A stretch of DNA of 64,000 bases from Microbacterium sp. zg-B96. Its GTDB lineage: Bacteria > Actinomycetota > Actinomycetes > Actinomycetales > Microbacteriaceae. The stretch spans positions 1,116,001 through 1,180,000 of the forward strand of contig NZ_CP126738.1 in assembly GCF_030246865.1 (NCBI RefSeq). Reading direction: 5' to 3'. The notes below the pieces were generated by a model. The model was not told the origin of the DNA and did not search any database. It saw nothing but the letters and a program-made list of their open reading frames with translations. Of the stretch, positions 38,551 through 46,724 are shown in pieces. Both the position numbers and the translations under genes were made by a program. The stretch's first letter is position 1. Every line of letters begins with the position of its first letter.

Positions 38551-39046
38551 TGGATATCGGTAGATTCGCCGGATGGGAGCTTTGCGTGCCGCCATGGTCG
38601 GGTTCACCGTTGTTGTGCTTTCGGCCACGTTGTCCGGATGCTCGATCGACTCGGTGATCTGGGGGGCAGACGGTGCCCGTTCAGACGACCGAAGAGCTCG
38701 TCGACGATATGTCCACGGGCGAGGCCTCGGGCCTCATCTGCGACGAGTCCGTCGCGGACCTCGGCAAGGCGACGGATTGGGTCGGCCTGTCGGCTGGCGA
38801 GCCGGAACACTTCGTGGGCGACTACTGGGAGAAACAGGCGGTACTCGATCCCCAATGGAGCATCAATCTCGAGGGCCTTCCCGAGGGTTTGACACCCGGG
38901 TCCACGTACCCGGGTGACGTCTTTTACCGCGAGACGGACGAGGGACTGTGCGTGATCGACATCGCCTGGTCCACTCTCGTCGACGTCGGCTGACCGTTCC
39001 ACACCGCTCCGCAGGATGCCCGCCTTGGGTGCCCGCTGACGGACCG
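38536..39046 (+). repeat. Module A, copy 1
   Basis: 511 bp, nearly identical to 44971-45486 apart from a 5-bp deletion and a few substitutions. Similarity stops at the ACCG of both edges; flanking sequences are unrelated. Confidence 0.9.
38573..38993 (+). pseudogene. Lipoprotein gene of module A, frameshifted copy
   Basis: Matches the intact 141-residue gene at 45008 but lacks 5 bp (AGTGA) near 38684, just after the codons for WGADGAR. The frame closes early in the wrong frame, so only the signal peptide and lipobox (LSGC) part would be made. Confidence 0.9.
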
Positions 39047-39056
39047 ACTTACGAGC
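39035..39056 (+). other. Module junction site 2 (A | B)
   Basis: GCTGACG-GACCG-ACTTA-CGAGC. The same left half ends module A copy 2 at 45475, where a different sequence follows. Confidence 0.85.
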
Positions 39057-39387
39057 GGTGACTGCCGAACTCGCGTTGCACATCGGCGAACGCCTGAACC
39101 TCGTCCTGAAGGCGGTCTGCCAACCACTCTCCGTCGCGAAGCCACTTTTGCAGGTTGGTGTCGGCGTCCCACCCCTCGAACGGGTCGGCGTGCTCCTCGA
39201 AGAAGGCCTGCCACCCGGCCAAGTCCTCCGTAAGCTCCTGACTCAGGCCGTAGGTCTCAGGTGTGGTCGTGTACCCGACGTCCCACGTCGGTGTGGAGTT
39301 CTCCCAGAGCGGGAAGTCGCGCGAGTAATCGGCGAACATGCGGATGACCCGCCGCTCCGGCGGGAACCGAGGTAGGGGCGGTGGCAT
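39049..39387 (-). CDS. Conserved-looking hypothetical protein of module B
   Basis: 112 residues, acidic, no membrane segment. Recognisable only as a small actinobacterial type with RMFADYSRDFPLWENST near the start and ELTEDLAGWQAFFEEHADP mid-protein. It is encoded against the direction of most cassettes and fills its 361-bp module almost completely. Confidence 0.6.
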   Translation of the reverse strand: MPPPLPRFPPERRVIRMFADYSRDFPLWENSTPTWDVGYTTTPETYGLSQELTEDLAGWQAFFEEHADPFEGWDADTNLQKWLRDGEWLADRLQDEVQAFADVQREFGSHRS

Positions 39388-39395
39388 GTTGAGAC

Positions 39396-39417
39396 AGTAG
39401 CGGACCGGCCTGCGGGC
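39396..39417 (+). other. Module junction site 3 (right end of B)
   Basis: AGTAGCG-GACCG-GCCTG-CGGGC, 15 bp upstream of the start codon of the reverse-strand module B gene. Confidence 0.65.
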
Positions 39418-39462
39418 GTCGATCGACGCCCACGCCTGTCCGATCCGGACGCACTGGGATTC

Positions 39463-39658
39463 CTACTCATCCTTTGCGACGGCAGCACGCGGCGACAGCC
39501 CGTGATAGCCCCAATCGGCGCACAGTTCGAGCGGCTCTTGGCGACACTCGGCGATTGCCTCAGCTAGACGACGCCAGCGGGGTCGAGCTCCCGTGAGCGC
39601 TGACAACGGCCTCCAGCATGCCAACAGTGCCAAGCCGGACGATGCGAACCCCCGGCAT
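39463..39658 (-). pseudogene. Small degraded gene, frameshifted
   Basis: An ATG at 39658 opens MPGVRIVRLGTVGMLEAVV; after about 30 codons the frame ends, while the -1 frame continues plausibly as LAEAIAECRQEPLELCADWG, then YHGLSPRAAVAKDE and TAG. Together they look like one protein of about 65 residues broken by a single-base change. The family is not recognised. The 217 bp from here to 39876 hold nothing identifiable. Confidence 0.4.
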
Positions 39659-39875
39659 CACAGGCCGAAATCATGGGTGGTCGTGCGGGCATGGGTCACC
39701 TTAGGGCTCGATCTCCCCAAAAGTGGAGGTTGAGCCCCGTCTCGCGCAACCCGTTAAAGGTGGGTCTTTTTCAGGTATCCGACTGGCGTCTCAGAACTTC
39801 CTCAACGCAGGGAGAATTTCGCACTCGGGAGGCTCGCTCGGCCATCGCGTCTCGGGACCATGCGCCGATCGCGTG

Positions 39876-41666
39876 TCATGAAATGGGGGAGCCTGTCGGG
39901 TGCTCACGGGGGGCACGAGATCGTCTGCGTCCTAGCCAGACAAGGATCGAACCGCCGACGACAAGGCATGCCGCAACAATCAATGCGATGTTGAACGTCA
40001 CCTGGTCGCCGACGCCCACACGCAGATTCTCCCAAAGGAGGTAAGTGAAGGCCCCGACGAAAATTGACGCCATCAAGCTGAAGTACCCCGCGGCAATGAG
40101 TCCGCCCCCTGGGCCCGGAGGCGGGCTAAAGTCCGCAGGTCCCGGAAGCCTAGCCGGGGCCGGGGCCGGCAATTCCGGGCTGGAGGATTCCGCGGGTTCA
40201 ACTGCGAGAATCTGAGCCACGCGCACGGTTGCGGCCTCGTATGCATTGGAGATTACAGCGCTCCGTTGTTCCGGAGGCAGTTCAAAGTCGGTAGTGCGCA
40301 CCGCTGGCGAGACAGGTACCACGATGACGTGGTCGCCCGGTCCAGCTCCGGCCCACACCGGCACCTTGACCGCCGCCCCCAGGGAGGCTCCGAGGACTGA
40401 GGTGGCGTCGAACAACAGAAATGTCTGGAACCGAAACGTCACGAGAAGGAGACCCGCGACAATCGCGATGGCGGCTGGCAGTGCCAGCATCAGAAAGAAA
40501 GTCACGGGGGTCCATAGCCCGGCCAAGGGATCGTCGCCGGCGGGTCGCAACCCAAACAAGTCCCTCAACTCGTGAAGGGCCCAGAGCGACAGCCCAAAGC
40601 ACAATGCGATCGCGCCGAGCAAGATAACTCGGACCATGCGGCCACCCGCAAGGAAGCCAAGAAAGTCGATCAGCACCGGAAGGATGCTCTTTCTCCCGAT
40701 GATGAGAAGAGGTAGCGCGACAGCTGCTTGCCAGGCAGCGCCCTCCCATGAATAAAGCGGGTGACCGGCGAACAGTACGCCTAGCATGGCGGCGAACGCT
40801 AGTCCAAGGCCGAGCGCCGCGCAGAACCTCTGCAACTTCCCTCCGGGCATCTCGCGCTTGGGTAAGCGGGACTTCACCTCCGTCTCGCCGACGAATTGTC
40901 CTGGCCGATCGAGTAGCAGCGCGGGGTCCTCAGAAGCTGCTTTCAGTACAAATCCGACAGTCCGAACTGTGTCAGGGACCGCGTCAAGGTGCCGGAAGGC
41001 TCGGAAAGAGGCGTCCGCGAATATGAACCGCGGGTAGTTGGCCCACGCCCCGCCGTCGAAGATTCGACTCTGGCGCCAGTGTTCGCCATCGCCGCCCATC
41101 ACGAGTGCTTGTTTCGGGAGTGCACCCGGGATCGCAGAAGAAGCCACGACGGCCCAGGAGACTTGTGTCTCCGGGGCGTTGGTGTGATTTAGCACGACGG
41201 GTGTCCCGCCGTCGGCATCGAGCACTACGACGAAGAGGTCGATTCCAGTCGCATCGAAGAGTTCAGCAAAAGTTACGTCGGTCTCGATGTCAACCCGGGG
41301 GCCACGCAGGCGCGCTACCTGGCCACGGAGGAGCCCCTCCAACCAGTCACGTAAGGCGCTGGTCTCGTAGAGCGGACGATCGGCACCCATGATGGCATCG
41401 ACGTGATGCCACCAACGCGCTTTACGCAAGCTGGCCAGCCCTTCCGCACTCCGGGCCTCCAGCTCGGCGGGGCTCAGTCCGGCCGCTATCAAGCAGGCGG
41501 TGATCGCACCCGCGGACGAGCCCGCGACCGCTTGAAACCAACATCGATGTTCGGCGACTGCTCGCAAAGCGCCGACGTAAGCAACGCCCTTTGCGCCACC
41601 ACCCTGGAACACCCCATTCCAACGTTCCAGGATCGAGGCCGCTTCCCACCATCTTTCGGTCGTCAC
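39876..41666 (-). CDS. Patatin-like phospholipase with transmembrane C-terminal part
   Basis: 596 residues from the GTG at 41666. The patatin domain (about 1-290) has the oxyanion loop GGGAKGVAYVGAL, nucleophile GSSAG and catalytic Asp in FDGGAWANYP. Residues about 300-430 contain several helices (VRVILLGAIALCFGLSLWAL and others) and the last 80 residues two more. Membrane-lipid hydrolysis is expected. No cyclase or other abortive-infection partner is adjacent. It occupies the largest module. Confidence 0.82.
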   Translation of the reverse strand: MTTERWWEAASILERWNGVFQGGGAKGVAYVGALRAVAEHRCWFQAVAGSSAGAITACLIAAGLSPAELEARSAEGLASLRKARWWHHVDAIMGADRPLYETSALRDWLEGLLRGQVARLRGPRVDIETDVTFAELFDATGIDLFVVVLDADGGTPVVLNHTNAPETQVSWAVVASSAIPGALPKQALVMGGDGEHWRQSRIFDGGAWANYPRFIFADASFRAFRHLDAVPDTVRTVGFVLKAASEDPALLLDRPGQFVGETEVKSRLPKREMPGGKLQRFCAALGLGLAFAAMLGVLFAGHPLYSWEGAAWQAAVALPLLIIGRKSILPVLIDFLGFLAGGRMVRVILLGAIALCFGLSLWALHELRDLFGLRPAGDDPLAGLWTPVTFFLMLALPAAIAIVAGLLLVTFRFQTFLLFDATSVLGASLGAAVKVPVWAGAGPGDHVIVVPVSPAVRTTDFELPPEQRSAVISNAYEAATVRVAQILAVEPAESSSPELPAPAPARLPGPADFSPPPGPGGGLIAAGYFSLMASIFVGAFTYLLWENLRVGVGDQVTFNIALIVAACLVVGGSILVWLGRRRSRAPREHPTGSPIS

Positions 41667-42001
41667 AACCCGCAGGCTACGACACGGCCCGTGCGTGCAA
41701 CAGGTTGCCGATGCGGGAAGCGGGATGACCATCGATTCTGAAGGGCGGCCAACTCGCCAGCGAGGTTAGGCTGCAACTTCTTCGCCGATCGACATCGCGC
41801 AGGTATTCGCAGAGCTTGCCGTCGAGGTTTGGATCGGCTCGCGCCGGCACTAACCGACGTCGAGGGTGCGAAGCTTTCCAGAACCCTTGTCGAGACGGTT
41901 GCAGGCAGCTTGTCGACCTGTGTCCGCTGAGGGACCGGCAATCGGTCGCATAATTAGTTTCGAAGTCCCGCGCCCTCTATCTGGTTGCGCCGCTGTGGAC
42001 T
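41667..42001. other. Gene-free stretch with a module junction
   Basis: About 335 bp with upstream sequence of the reverse-strand patatin gene, junction site 4 and the 3' flank of the reverse-strand VOC gene. No further gene seen. Confidence 0.5.
41926..41947 (+). other. Module junction site 4 (patatin | PCD-VOC)
   Basis: GCTGAGG-GACCG-GCAAT-CGGTC; the two 5-bp arms are perfectly complementary around the 5-bp spacer. This is the best match to the consensus among non-repeated modules. Confidence 0.85.
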
Positions 42002-42670
42002 TTATGCGGCTTGCTCGGGGCTGGCGGGTTCCGCGCCGTCTGGCCAGGCTGCCAGGCACACCTTGTTTCCCGACCGGTCGGCGAGGATCCATCCGCTGGG
42101 CGCCTCGACGGATTCAACCACCCGGCCCCCCGCGGCCACTGCCGCGGCGACGCGAGCCTCGATGTGCTCCTTGGCCAGCGAGACGTCGATGTGCATGGCG
42201 TGAGTGAGGGGCTTTGAAGGGTCCAACTCCTGCATCCATACCGTTGATCCCTGACCGAGCGGATCGATGCAGTTGTCCTCGTGCAACGGCGCGTATCCCA
42301 GCACCGCTCGCCAGAACCGCAGATCGATCGCGTCGGGCATTGCTGCGACAGCGACCTGCACCTCCTGTACCCGGGCCGTGTCGGCGACCGCACCGTGGTC
42401 GCGGGCGATGGTCGAGATCTTCCTAGCCACATCAAGGTGCGACCGTTCGGTTCCCCACATCTCGCGAGTCAGCTTTACCGTGAGACGGTCCGAGACCGCT
42501 GTCAGCAACGTGCGCGGGCCGAGCCCTGGGATCTCCGCCACGGCCGCCGCCAGCCGCGCAGCCTCCTGGAGCGAGCCCACCTTGAACACGGCGGTCGGGC
42601 CACCATGAAGAATCACCCAGTCATCGACGCCTTCGCCGGTGAGGAACGCACGCCACCCGTCTTCGCTCAT
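42002..42670 (-). CDS. Pterin dehydratase-like / VOC fusion protein
   Basis: 222 residues from the ATG at 42670. The N-terminal 110 residues resemble a pterin-4a-carbinolamine dehydratase fold (FKVGSLQEAARLAAAVAE, then VKLTREMWGTERSHLDVARK). The C-terminal half is a glyoxalase-like VOC domain (RFWRAVLGYAP, HIDVSLAKEHIEARVAAAVA, WILADRSGNKVCLA). The combination is known in actinobacteria; the substrate is unknown. Confidence 0.78.
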   Translation of the reverse strand: MSEDGWRAFLTGEGVDDWVILHGGPTAVFKVGSLQEAARLAAAVAEIPGLGPRTLLTAVSDRLTVKLTREMWGTERSHLDVARKISTIARDHGAVADTARVQEVQVAVAAMPDAIDLRFWRAVLGYAPLHEDNCIDPLGQGSTVWMQELDPSKPLTHAMHIDVSLAKEHIEARVAAAVAAGGRVVESVEAPSGWILADRSGNKVCLAAWPDGAEPASPEQAA

Positions 42671-42729
42671 GGCGATCACCCTACGCGCGCGGCGCCGCGC
42701 GCGGGAGCGCGCCCGCGGGCAGACCGCCC

Positions 42730-42751
42730 GTTCATCGACCGGGTTTCGGTC
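42730..42751 (+). other. Module junction site 5 (PCD-VOC | E)
   Basis: TTCATC-C-type left flank, then GACCG-GGTTT-CGGTC with perfect arms. The left half deviates from the GCTGANS consensus; the right half is identical to site 14. Confidence 0.8.
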
Positions 42752-43027
42752 GACTCCATCCGGTGCGATGGTGGCCGCATGGAGATCATCGAGTGGTGGC
42801 CGAAGCTGGACTCCGACGCCAAAGCGTGGCTCATCGCACACAACGGCGAAGCGGTGTCGCCGGAGGTGATGAGCAAGATCGCGGCGGCCGGCGGCTCCGT
42901 GACCTCGAGCGCATGGTGGGTCGGCGAGTCAGGACCCGACGGCTACTTTCTCTCGGACGAAGCAGTCGACTGGATCGAGGCCGCCGCCAATGACGAACCC
43001 GACTGATTCGCGCGCGGCGAAGGACCG
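42737..43027 (+). repeat. Module E, copy 1
   Basis: 291 bp nearly identical to 49336-49626. Here it is followed by module C; the other copy is preceded by module D. Confidence 0.92.
42779..43006 (+). CDS. Small hypothetical protein of module E, copy 1
   Basis: 75 residues: MEIIEWWPKLDSDAKAWLIA opens it and FLSDEAVDWIEAAANDEPD closes it. Acidic, soluble, no known domain recognised. The protein encoded at 49378 is identical over the residues compared. Confidence 0.65.
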   Translation: MEIIEWWPKLDSDAKAWLIAHNGEAVSPEVMSKIAAAGGSVTSSAWWVGESGPDGYFLSDEAVDWIEAAANDEPD

Positions 43028-43037
43028 GTATCCGTGC
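43016..43037 (+). other. Module junction site 6 (E | C)
   Basis: GGCGAAG-GACCG-GTATC-CGTGC. The left half recurs at site 15 and the right half at site 12, each time with a different partner. Confidence 0.9.
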
Positions 43038-43125
43038 GTTCGCCGACTGTCGTTGATCGCTCGTCGGTTCCGCGCCGACGAGTGACGCAGTGACTCGCGT
43101 GTTGTCTAGTGGATAGGGTCACACC

Positions 43126-43506
43126 ATGACAGCGCAGCCCGTCGTGGAGAAAAACCCGCTGATGAAGCGACCCCGACCGATCAGTCGCGGCACCGTCCTC
43201 GCGGTCGGAGTGATCCTGATTCCGATGGCGCTGACTGTAGCGTTCAACAGCTACGGCGCGCTCACAGTCGATGGAGCGCTTCGCATGGCGTTCGCGACCG
43301 TTGCCGGCCAGACGATCGCTATTCTCAGCGCGATCACCGCACTTGTCCTCACGGTTAAGCGCAGATATGCCTGGCCGACCACCGTGGCGTTCGCAATCAT
43401 CACCGCGTTAGTCACTATGTGGGCGTTCGGCAGTATCGCGTCAGCCGGCGAGTCACTGCTAAACCGCTTCGACGTGATCGCCGACGTCAACCAGCTCAAC
43501 ACTTAA
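43126..43506 (+). CDS. Small membrane protein of module C, copy 1
   Basis: 126 residues with three predicted helices (VLAVGVILIPMALTVAF; TVAGQTIAILSAITALVL; VAFAIITALVTMWAFGSI). No family recognised. TAGGGT ends 6 bp before the ATG, so transcription may be leaderless. The copy at 48138 encodes the same protein. Confidence 0.7.
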   Translation: MTAQPVVEKNPLMKRPRPISRGTVLAVGVILIPMALTVAFNSYGALTVDGALRMAFATVAGQTIAILSAITALVLTVKRRYAWPTTVAFAIITALVTMWAFGSIASAGESLLNRFDVIADVNQLNT

Positions 43507-43636
43507 CATCCCGCCGCCGGTCAAGCAGCGCGGTAGACGGGGGCGCGGAGTAGTCGGTCACCTATTCGATGATGAGCGCGCTCAGCGACCAACTTGCGGC
43601 CTCGACAGGAATCCCGCCTGCGACGAGCATGGCCGC

Positions 43637-44005
43637 ATGGAAGTCATCCGCGTTATCGCCGATCTGCACGTCGCTGACATCCCCGCCGCACGGGACTTCT
43701 ACACGGAGTTTCTCGGACTCAGTGCAGAGGACTTCAACCTGGGCTGGGTCGCGCGATTCTCCGCCCCCGAGCTCAGTACCTACGACCAGACCGTACACAT
43801 CCAACTGGTCTCACGTGATGCATCTGCTCCGGTGGATCCCGTCGCATCGATCTTGACGCCGGACGTCACCGCGGCCTACGAAGAGGTAAAGCAGCGCGGA
43901 TACGAGATCGTGTACCCGCTGACTCACGAACCCTGGGGCGTGCATCGATTCTTCGTCCGCGCCCCCGACGGCAATGTCTTCAACATCGTGCACCACGACA
44001 AGTGA
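43637..44005 (+). CDS. VOC (glyoxalase/bleomycin resistance) family protein, module C copy 1
   Basis: 122 residues, a single VOC unit: IADLHVADIPAARDFYTEFL at the N terminus and RFFVRAPDGNVFNIVHHDK at the C terminus, with candidate metal ligands His and Asp/Glu in these strands. Such proteins bind or modify small toxic molecules. Module copies differ by one residue (Ser or Arg after FLGL). Confidence 0.85.
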   Translation: MEVIRVIADLHVADIPAARDFYTEFLGLSAEDFNLGWVARFSAPELSTYDQTVHIQLVSRDASAPVDPVASILTPDVTAAYEEVKQRGYEIVYPLTHEPWGVHRFFVRAPDGNVFNIVHHDK

Positions 44006-44012
44006 GAGGCAC

Positions 44013-44034
44013 GCAGGAGGACCGTCATGGGGCC
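44013..44034 (+). other. Module junction site 7 (C | F)
   Basis: GCAGGAG-GACCG-TCATG-GGGCC. Right arm does not fit; a second GGACCG lies 35 bp downstream (44054) and could be the true left end of module F. Confidence 0.75.
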
Positions 44035-44079
44035 GCCGTGGTCCCGTGGCGGCGGACCGTGTCACGCTACATTGACAGG

Positions 44080-44475
44080 ATGCCTTTCGCGTTGCTCTTC
44101 ACGTTGACCCTTGCCCTGCTGGCCGTGTTCCAGCTCGCGCTCGTGTTCGGTGCACCGTTGGGGCATTTCGCGTGGGGCGGGCAGCACCGCGTGCTTCCAG
44201 CCCGTAAGCGCATTGGGAGCGTCATCTCCATACTGATCTACGGGATCATGGCGGTTGTGGCGTGGGACCGCGTGGGCGCGATTAGCATCTTCCCGGACCA
44301 GTTCTCTCAGGTCGCGATGTGGGTGATCTTCGCCTACTCGACGCTCGGGATCCTGATGAACGCGATCTCCCGCAGCAAGCCGGAGCGCTACACGATGGTG
44401 CCGGTTGCGGTCGCGCTGTCGGTGCTGTCGTTTCTGATCGCGATGGCCTACGGAGAGATGGCAATGGCGATCTGA
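44080..44475 (+). CDS. Small integral membrane protein of module F
   Basis: 131 residues from the ATG at 44080. Four hydrophobic helices (LLFTLTLALLAVFQLALVFG; IGSVISILIYGIMAVVAW; MWVIFAYSTLGILMNAI; VPVAVALSVLSFLIAMAYG). GQHRVLPARKRIGS between helices 1 and 2 is typical of a small family found as single genes in many bacteria. Function unknown. Confidence 0.7.
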   Translation: MPFALLFTLTLALLAVFQLALVFGAPLGHFAWGGQHRVLPARKRIGSVISILIYGIMAVVAWDRVGAISIFPDQFSQVAMWVIFAYSTLGILMNAISRSKPERYTMVPVAVALSVLSFLIAMAYGEMAMAI

Positions 44476-44659
44476 CCCGCACCTCGAAGATGGCCCACGC
44501 CCGGGTGCAGCGGTCGGCACCTGGCTCAAGAGACCCAAAGCCACGGCGCGGCCCCCGGAAACGGGCATTCACAACCTGAGCGCTGTGAGCATCAGATCCG
44601 GGAAGACCCCGATCGAACGGCTCCGTCGCCGAGATCCTCCAGCGTGGCAGGATTAGCGC

Positions 44660-44681
44660 GCTCAGGGACCGATGAAGGTGC
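44660..44681 (+). other. Module junction site 8 (F | D)
   Basis: GCTCAGG-GACCG-ATGAA-GGTGC. Right half recurs at site 13. Confidence 0.8.
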
Positions 44682-44975
44682 ACGCCCAGGCCGACCGCCT
44701 ACGATTCGCGGGCTGTCCGACCCCGGTGACTCGGCGGCCCAGTCGCCATCACAAGATGACCCGAATGATCAGTAGAGGGAAGCGGGGACCTGGGTCGTGA
44801 CCCGCTTTTCGGCGCAGGTGAGGCGGTCGAGAACTTGAACATCGAGCGCCCGCAGGGCACGCTCGTGCTGGAACTTGACGCCGACGGTCATTTACTCGGA
44901 GTCGAGGTACTCGGAGCAAAGGCCCTGCTGACGGCAGAGACTATCGGGGACGCCGACGTGCTCGCGTAGCGACCG
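44667..44975 (+). repeat. Module D, copy 1
   Basis: 309 bp repeated at 49032-49340 with about three substitutions. Here it is followed by module A, in the other copy by module E. Confidence 0.92.
44835..44969 (+). pseudogene. DUF2283-like gene fragment in module D, copy 1
   Basis: The only coding signal in the module. From a possible TTG the frame reads LNIERPQGTLVLELDADGHL then LGVEVLGAKALLTAETI, matching the C-terminal strand pattern of DUF2283 proteins, and stops 1 bp before the next junction. The N-terminal half of the family is missing and no good start exists, so it is probably a remnant. Confidence 0.5.
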
Positions 44976-44985
44976 GCTATCGATC
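44964..44985 (+). other. Module junction site 9 (D | A)
   Basis: GCGTAGC-GACCG-GCTAT-CGATC. Left half recurs at site 14; the right half matches site 1 apart from the spacer. Confidence 0.9.
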
Positions 44986-45486
44986 TGGATATCGGTAGAT
45001 TCGCCGGATGGGAGCTTTGCGTGCCGCCATGGTCGGGTTCACCGTTGTTGTGCTTTCGGCCACGTTGTCCGGATGCTCGATCGACTCGGTGATCTGGGGG
45101 GCAGACGGTGCCCGAGTGATTCAGACGACCGAAGAGCTCGTCGACGATATGTCCACGGGCGAGGCCTCGGGCCTCATCTGCGACGAGTCCGTCGCGGACC
45201 TCGGCAAGGCGACGGATTGGGTCGGCCTGTCGGCTGGCGAGCCGGAACACTTCGTGGGCGACTATTGGGAGAAACAGGCAGTACTCGATCCCCAATGGAG
45301 CATCAATCTCGAGGGCCTTCCCGAGGGTTTGACACCCGGGTCCACGTACCCGGGTGACGTCTTTTACCGCGAGACGGACGAGGGACTGTGCGTGATCGAC
45401 ATCGCCTGGTCCACTCTCGTCGACGTCGGCTGACCGTTCCACACCGCTCCGCAGGATGCCCGCCTTGGGTGCCCGCTGACGGACCG
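44971..45486 (+). repeat. Module A, copy 2
   Basis: 516 bp with the intact form of the lipoprotein gene. After its stop both copies keep about 55 bp of non-coding DNA up to the junction. Confidence 0.9.
45008..45433 (+). CDS. Small lipoprotein of module A, intact copy
   Basis: 141 residues. Signal peptide with lipobox LSGC (VVVLSATLSGCSIDS), then a soluble domain: TTEELVDDMSTGEASGLICD and YPGDVFYRETDEGLCVIDIA. The two cysteines may form a disulfide. No family recognised. Expected on the outer face of the membrane. The other copy (38573) is frameshifted. Confidence 0.75.
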   Translation: MGALRAAMVGFTVVVLSATLSGCSIDSVIWGADGARVIQTTEELVDDMSTGEASGLICDESVADLGKATDWVGLSAGEPEHFVGDYWEKQAVLDPQWSINLEGLPEGLTPGSTYPGDVFYRETDEGLCVIDIAWSTLVDVG

Positions 45487-45496
45487 TCTGCGCCGA
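45475..45496 (+). other. Module junction site 10 (A | G)
   Basis: GCTGACG-GACCG-TCTGC-GCCGA. The 290 bp from here to the methyltransferase stop hold no gene; near 45763 GACGACCT-GAA-AGGTCGT forms a small hairpin that may be a terminator or a decayed junction. Confidence 0.8.
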
Positions 45497-45786
45497 GAGC
45501 AACGCGAGGTGGCGATCGCCCGACCTCGGCAGGTACAACCCTGCGGCGGTCGTCTACCTGGGGCCATCCTTCGGTCACACCCGATCCAATGGATCATCCC
45601 GTATGGCGAGCTGTTGCGACTGGACGGCGCGGACGCTCACCGCGGTGTACTGAATGGCAACATCGTTGCTCCCGGCTAAGAGAACGCTCGAGCGAGTAGC
45701 CAACCGCGGGAGGGCGGCACGCGAGCGCCACGCACAGCCCGTTGCCCGTCAGCTCGTGGCTCGCAGTGACGACCTGAAAGGTCGTT

Positions 45787-46587
45787 CTACTCTTCCGGGA
45801 TGCGATAGATCAGTTCACCGTGAAGTATCGAGATCCATCCGTCTTCGTCGGCCGCCCACTGTTTCCACGCGTCACTGATCTCGCGAAGCCCGTTGTGGTC
45901 GGCGAGTCCGGAATCCGTGAGCTGGCCCGTTATCGCAGAGTTGAGGATGCGATCTGACCACATGCCACCCCACCATTCGCGCTGCTCAGCCGATGCGTAG
46001 CACCAAGTGCTCGACGTAACGTCGACGTTAGTGAAGCCTGCCGAATGCGCCCAGGACAGCAAGCGCCGACCGGCATCCGGCTCTCCCCCATTGAGGCGAG
46101 CGACATCGCGATAAAGCCTCAGCCAGGAGTCGAGCGCGGGCAGCTCCGGCCACCAGCAGAACCCCGCATAGTCGCTATCTCGGACAGCGACGATCCCACC
46201 GGGCTTCGTAACCCGAGCCATCTCACGCAACGCCTGAACGGGATCAGCGACATGCTGGAGCACCTGATGTGCGTGGGTCACATCAAAGCTGGCGTCGTCG
46301 AATGGGAGTGCATGGATGTCGGCCGTTCGAAAGTCGATGTTGCTCACGCCCCGCTCCGCAGTTGTCGTCCGCGTCACCGCCAGCTCATCCGGTCCGATCT
46401 CAGTCGCGCTCACGGACTGGGCGAGTTGAGCGAGGTCCGCCGTGATGGTCCCGGTGCCGGCACCCACGTCGAGGAGTCGATCGGTGGGCTTGAGCAGCGG
46501 CAAAAGATGGGCCGCGGAGTTCTCCGCGGTTCGGGAGCGGTGTGATCGCAACACGGACTCGTGATAGCCGTGGGTGTATTTCGCCAT
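45787..46587 (-). CDS. SAM-dependent methyltransferase
   Basis: 266 residues, class I fold: motif I LLDVGAGTGTITADLAQLA, acidic GPDE loop after motif II, motif IV FDVTHAHQVLQHV and post-motif EMARVTKPGGIVAVRD. This UbiE/Methyltransf_11 type acts on small molecules; the substrate is unknown. It is divergent from the XRE regulator, with which it shares the module and probably regulation. Confidence 0.87.
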   Translation of the reverse strand: MAKYTHGYHESVLRSHRSRTAENSAAHLLPLLKPTDRLLDVGAGTGTITADLAQLAQSVSATEIGPDELAVTRTTTAERGVSNIDFRTADIHALPFDDASFDVTHAHQVLQHVADPVQALREMARVTKPGGIVAVRDSDYAGFCWWPELPALDSWLRLYRDVARLNGGEPDAGRRLLSWAHSAGFTNVDVTSSTWCYASAEQREWWGGMWSDRILNSAITGQLTDSGLADHNGLREISDAWKQWAADEDGWISILHGELIYRIPEE

Positions 46588-46724
46588 GAGATCTCCATTG
46601 AGGCCGGTGCAGGTTGTTCAGCTCAGCCTCGTTCGGTTGATGTGCCATGGGAAGACCGGGTCACTCCTAGGTGTGGCGCACCCCCTTTCCGCAAAGTCGA
46701 GGCAGGGTCTGCGAGAGTTTCTGT

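Larger units (their letters stand above)
43023..44024 (+). repeat. Module C, copy 1
   Basis: 1002 bp, about 99% identical to 48035-49036 (single-base differences near 43223, 43472, 43516, 43567 and 43721 among others). Carries two genes and a hairpin CTCGTCGG-TTCCGCG-CCGACGAG in its leader. Confidence 0.93.

Noticed and set aside
39876..41666. CBASS-type defence system based on the patatin
   Set aside because: No nucleotide cyclase, E1/E2 or JAB gene lies in the neighbouring modules.
44048..44075. An additional module boundary at GGACCG 44054
   Set aside because: Lacks the GCTGANS left half and repeated-module support; kept only as an alternative left end of module F.
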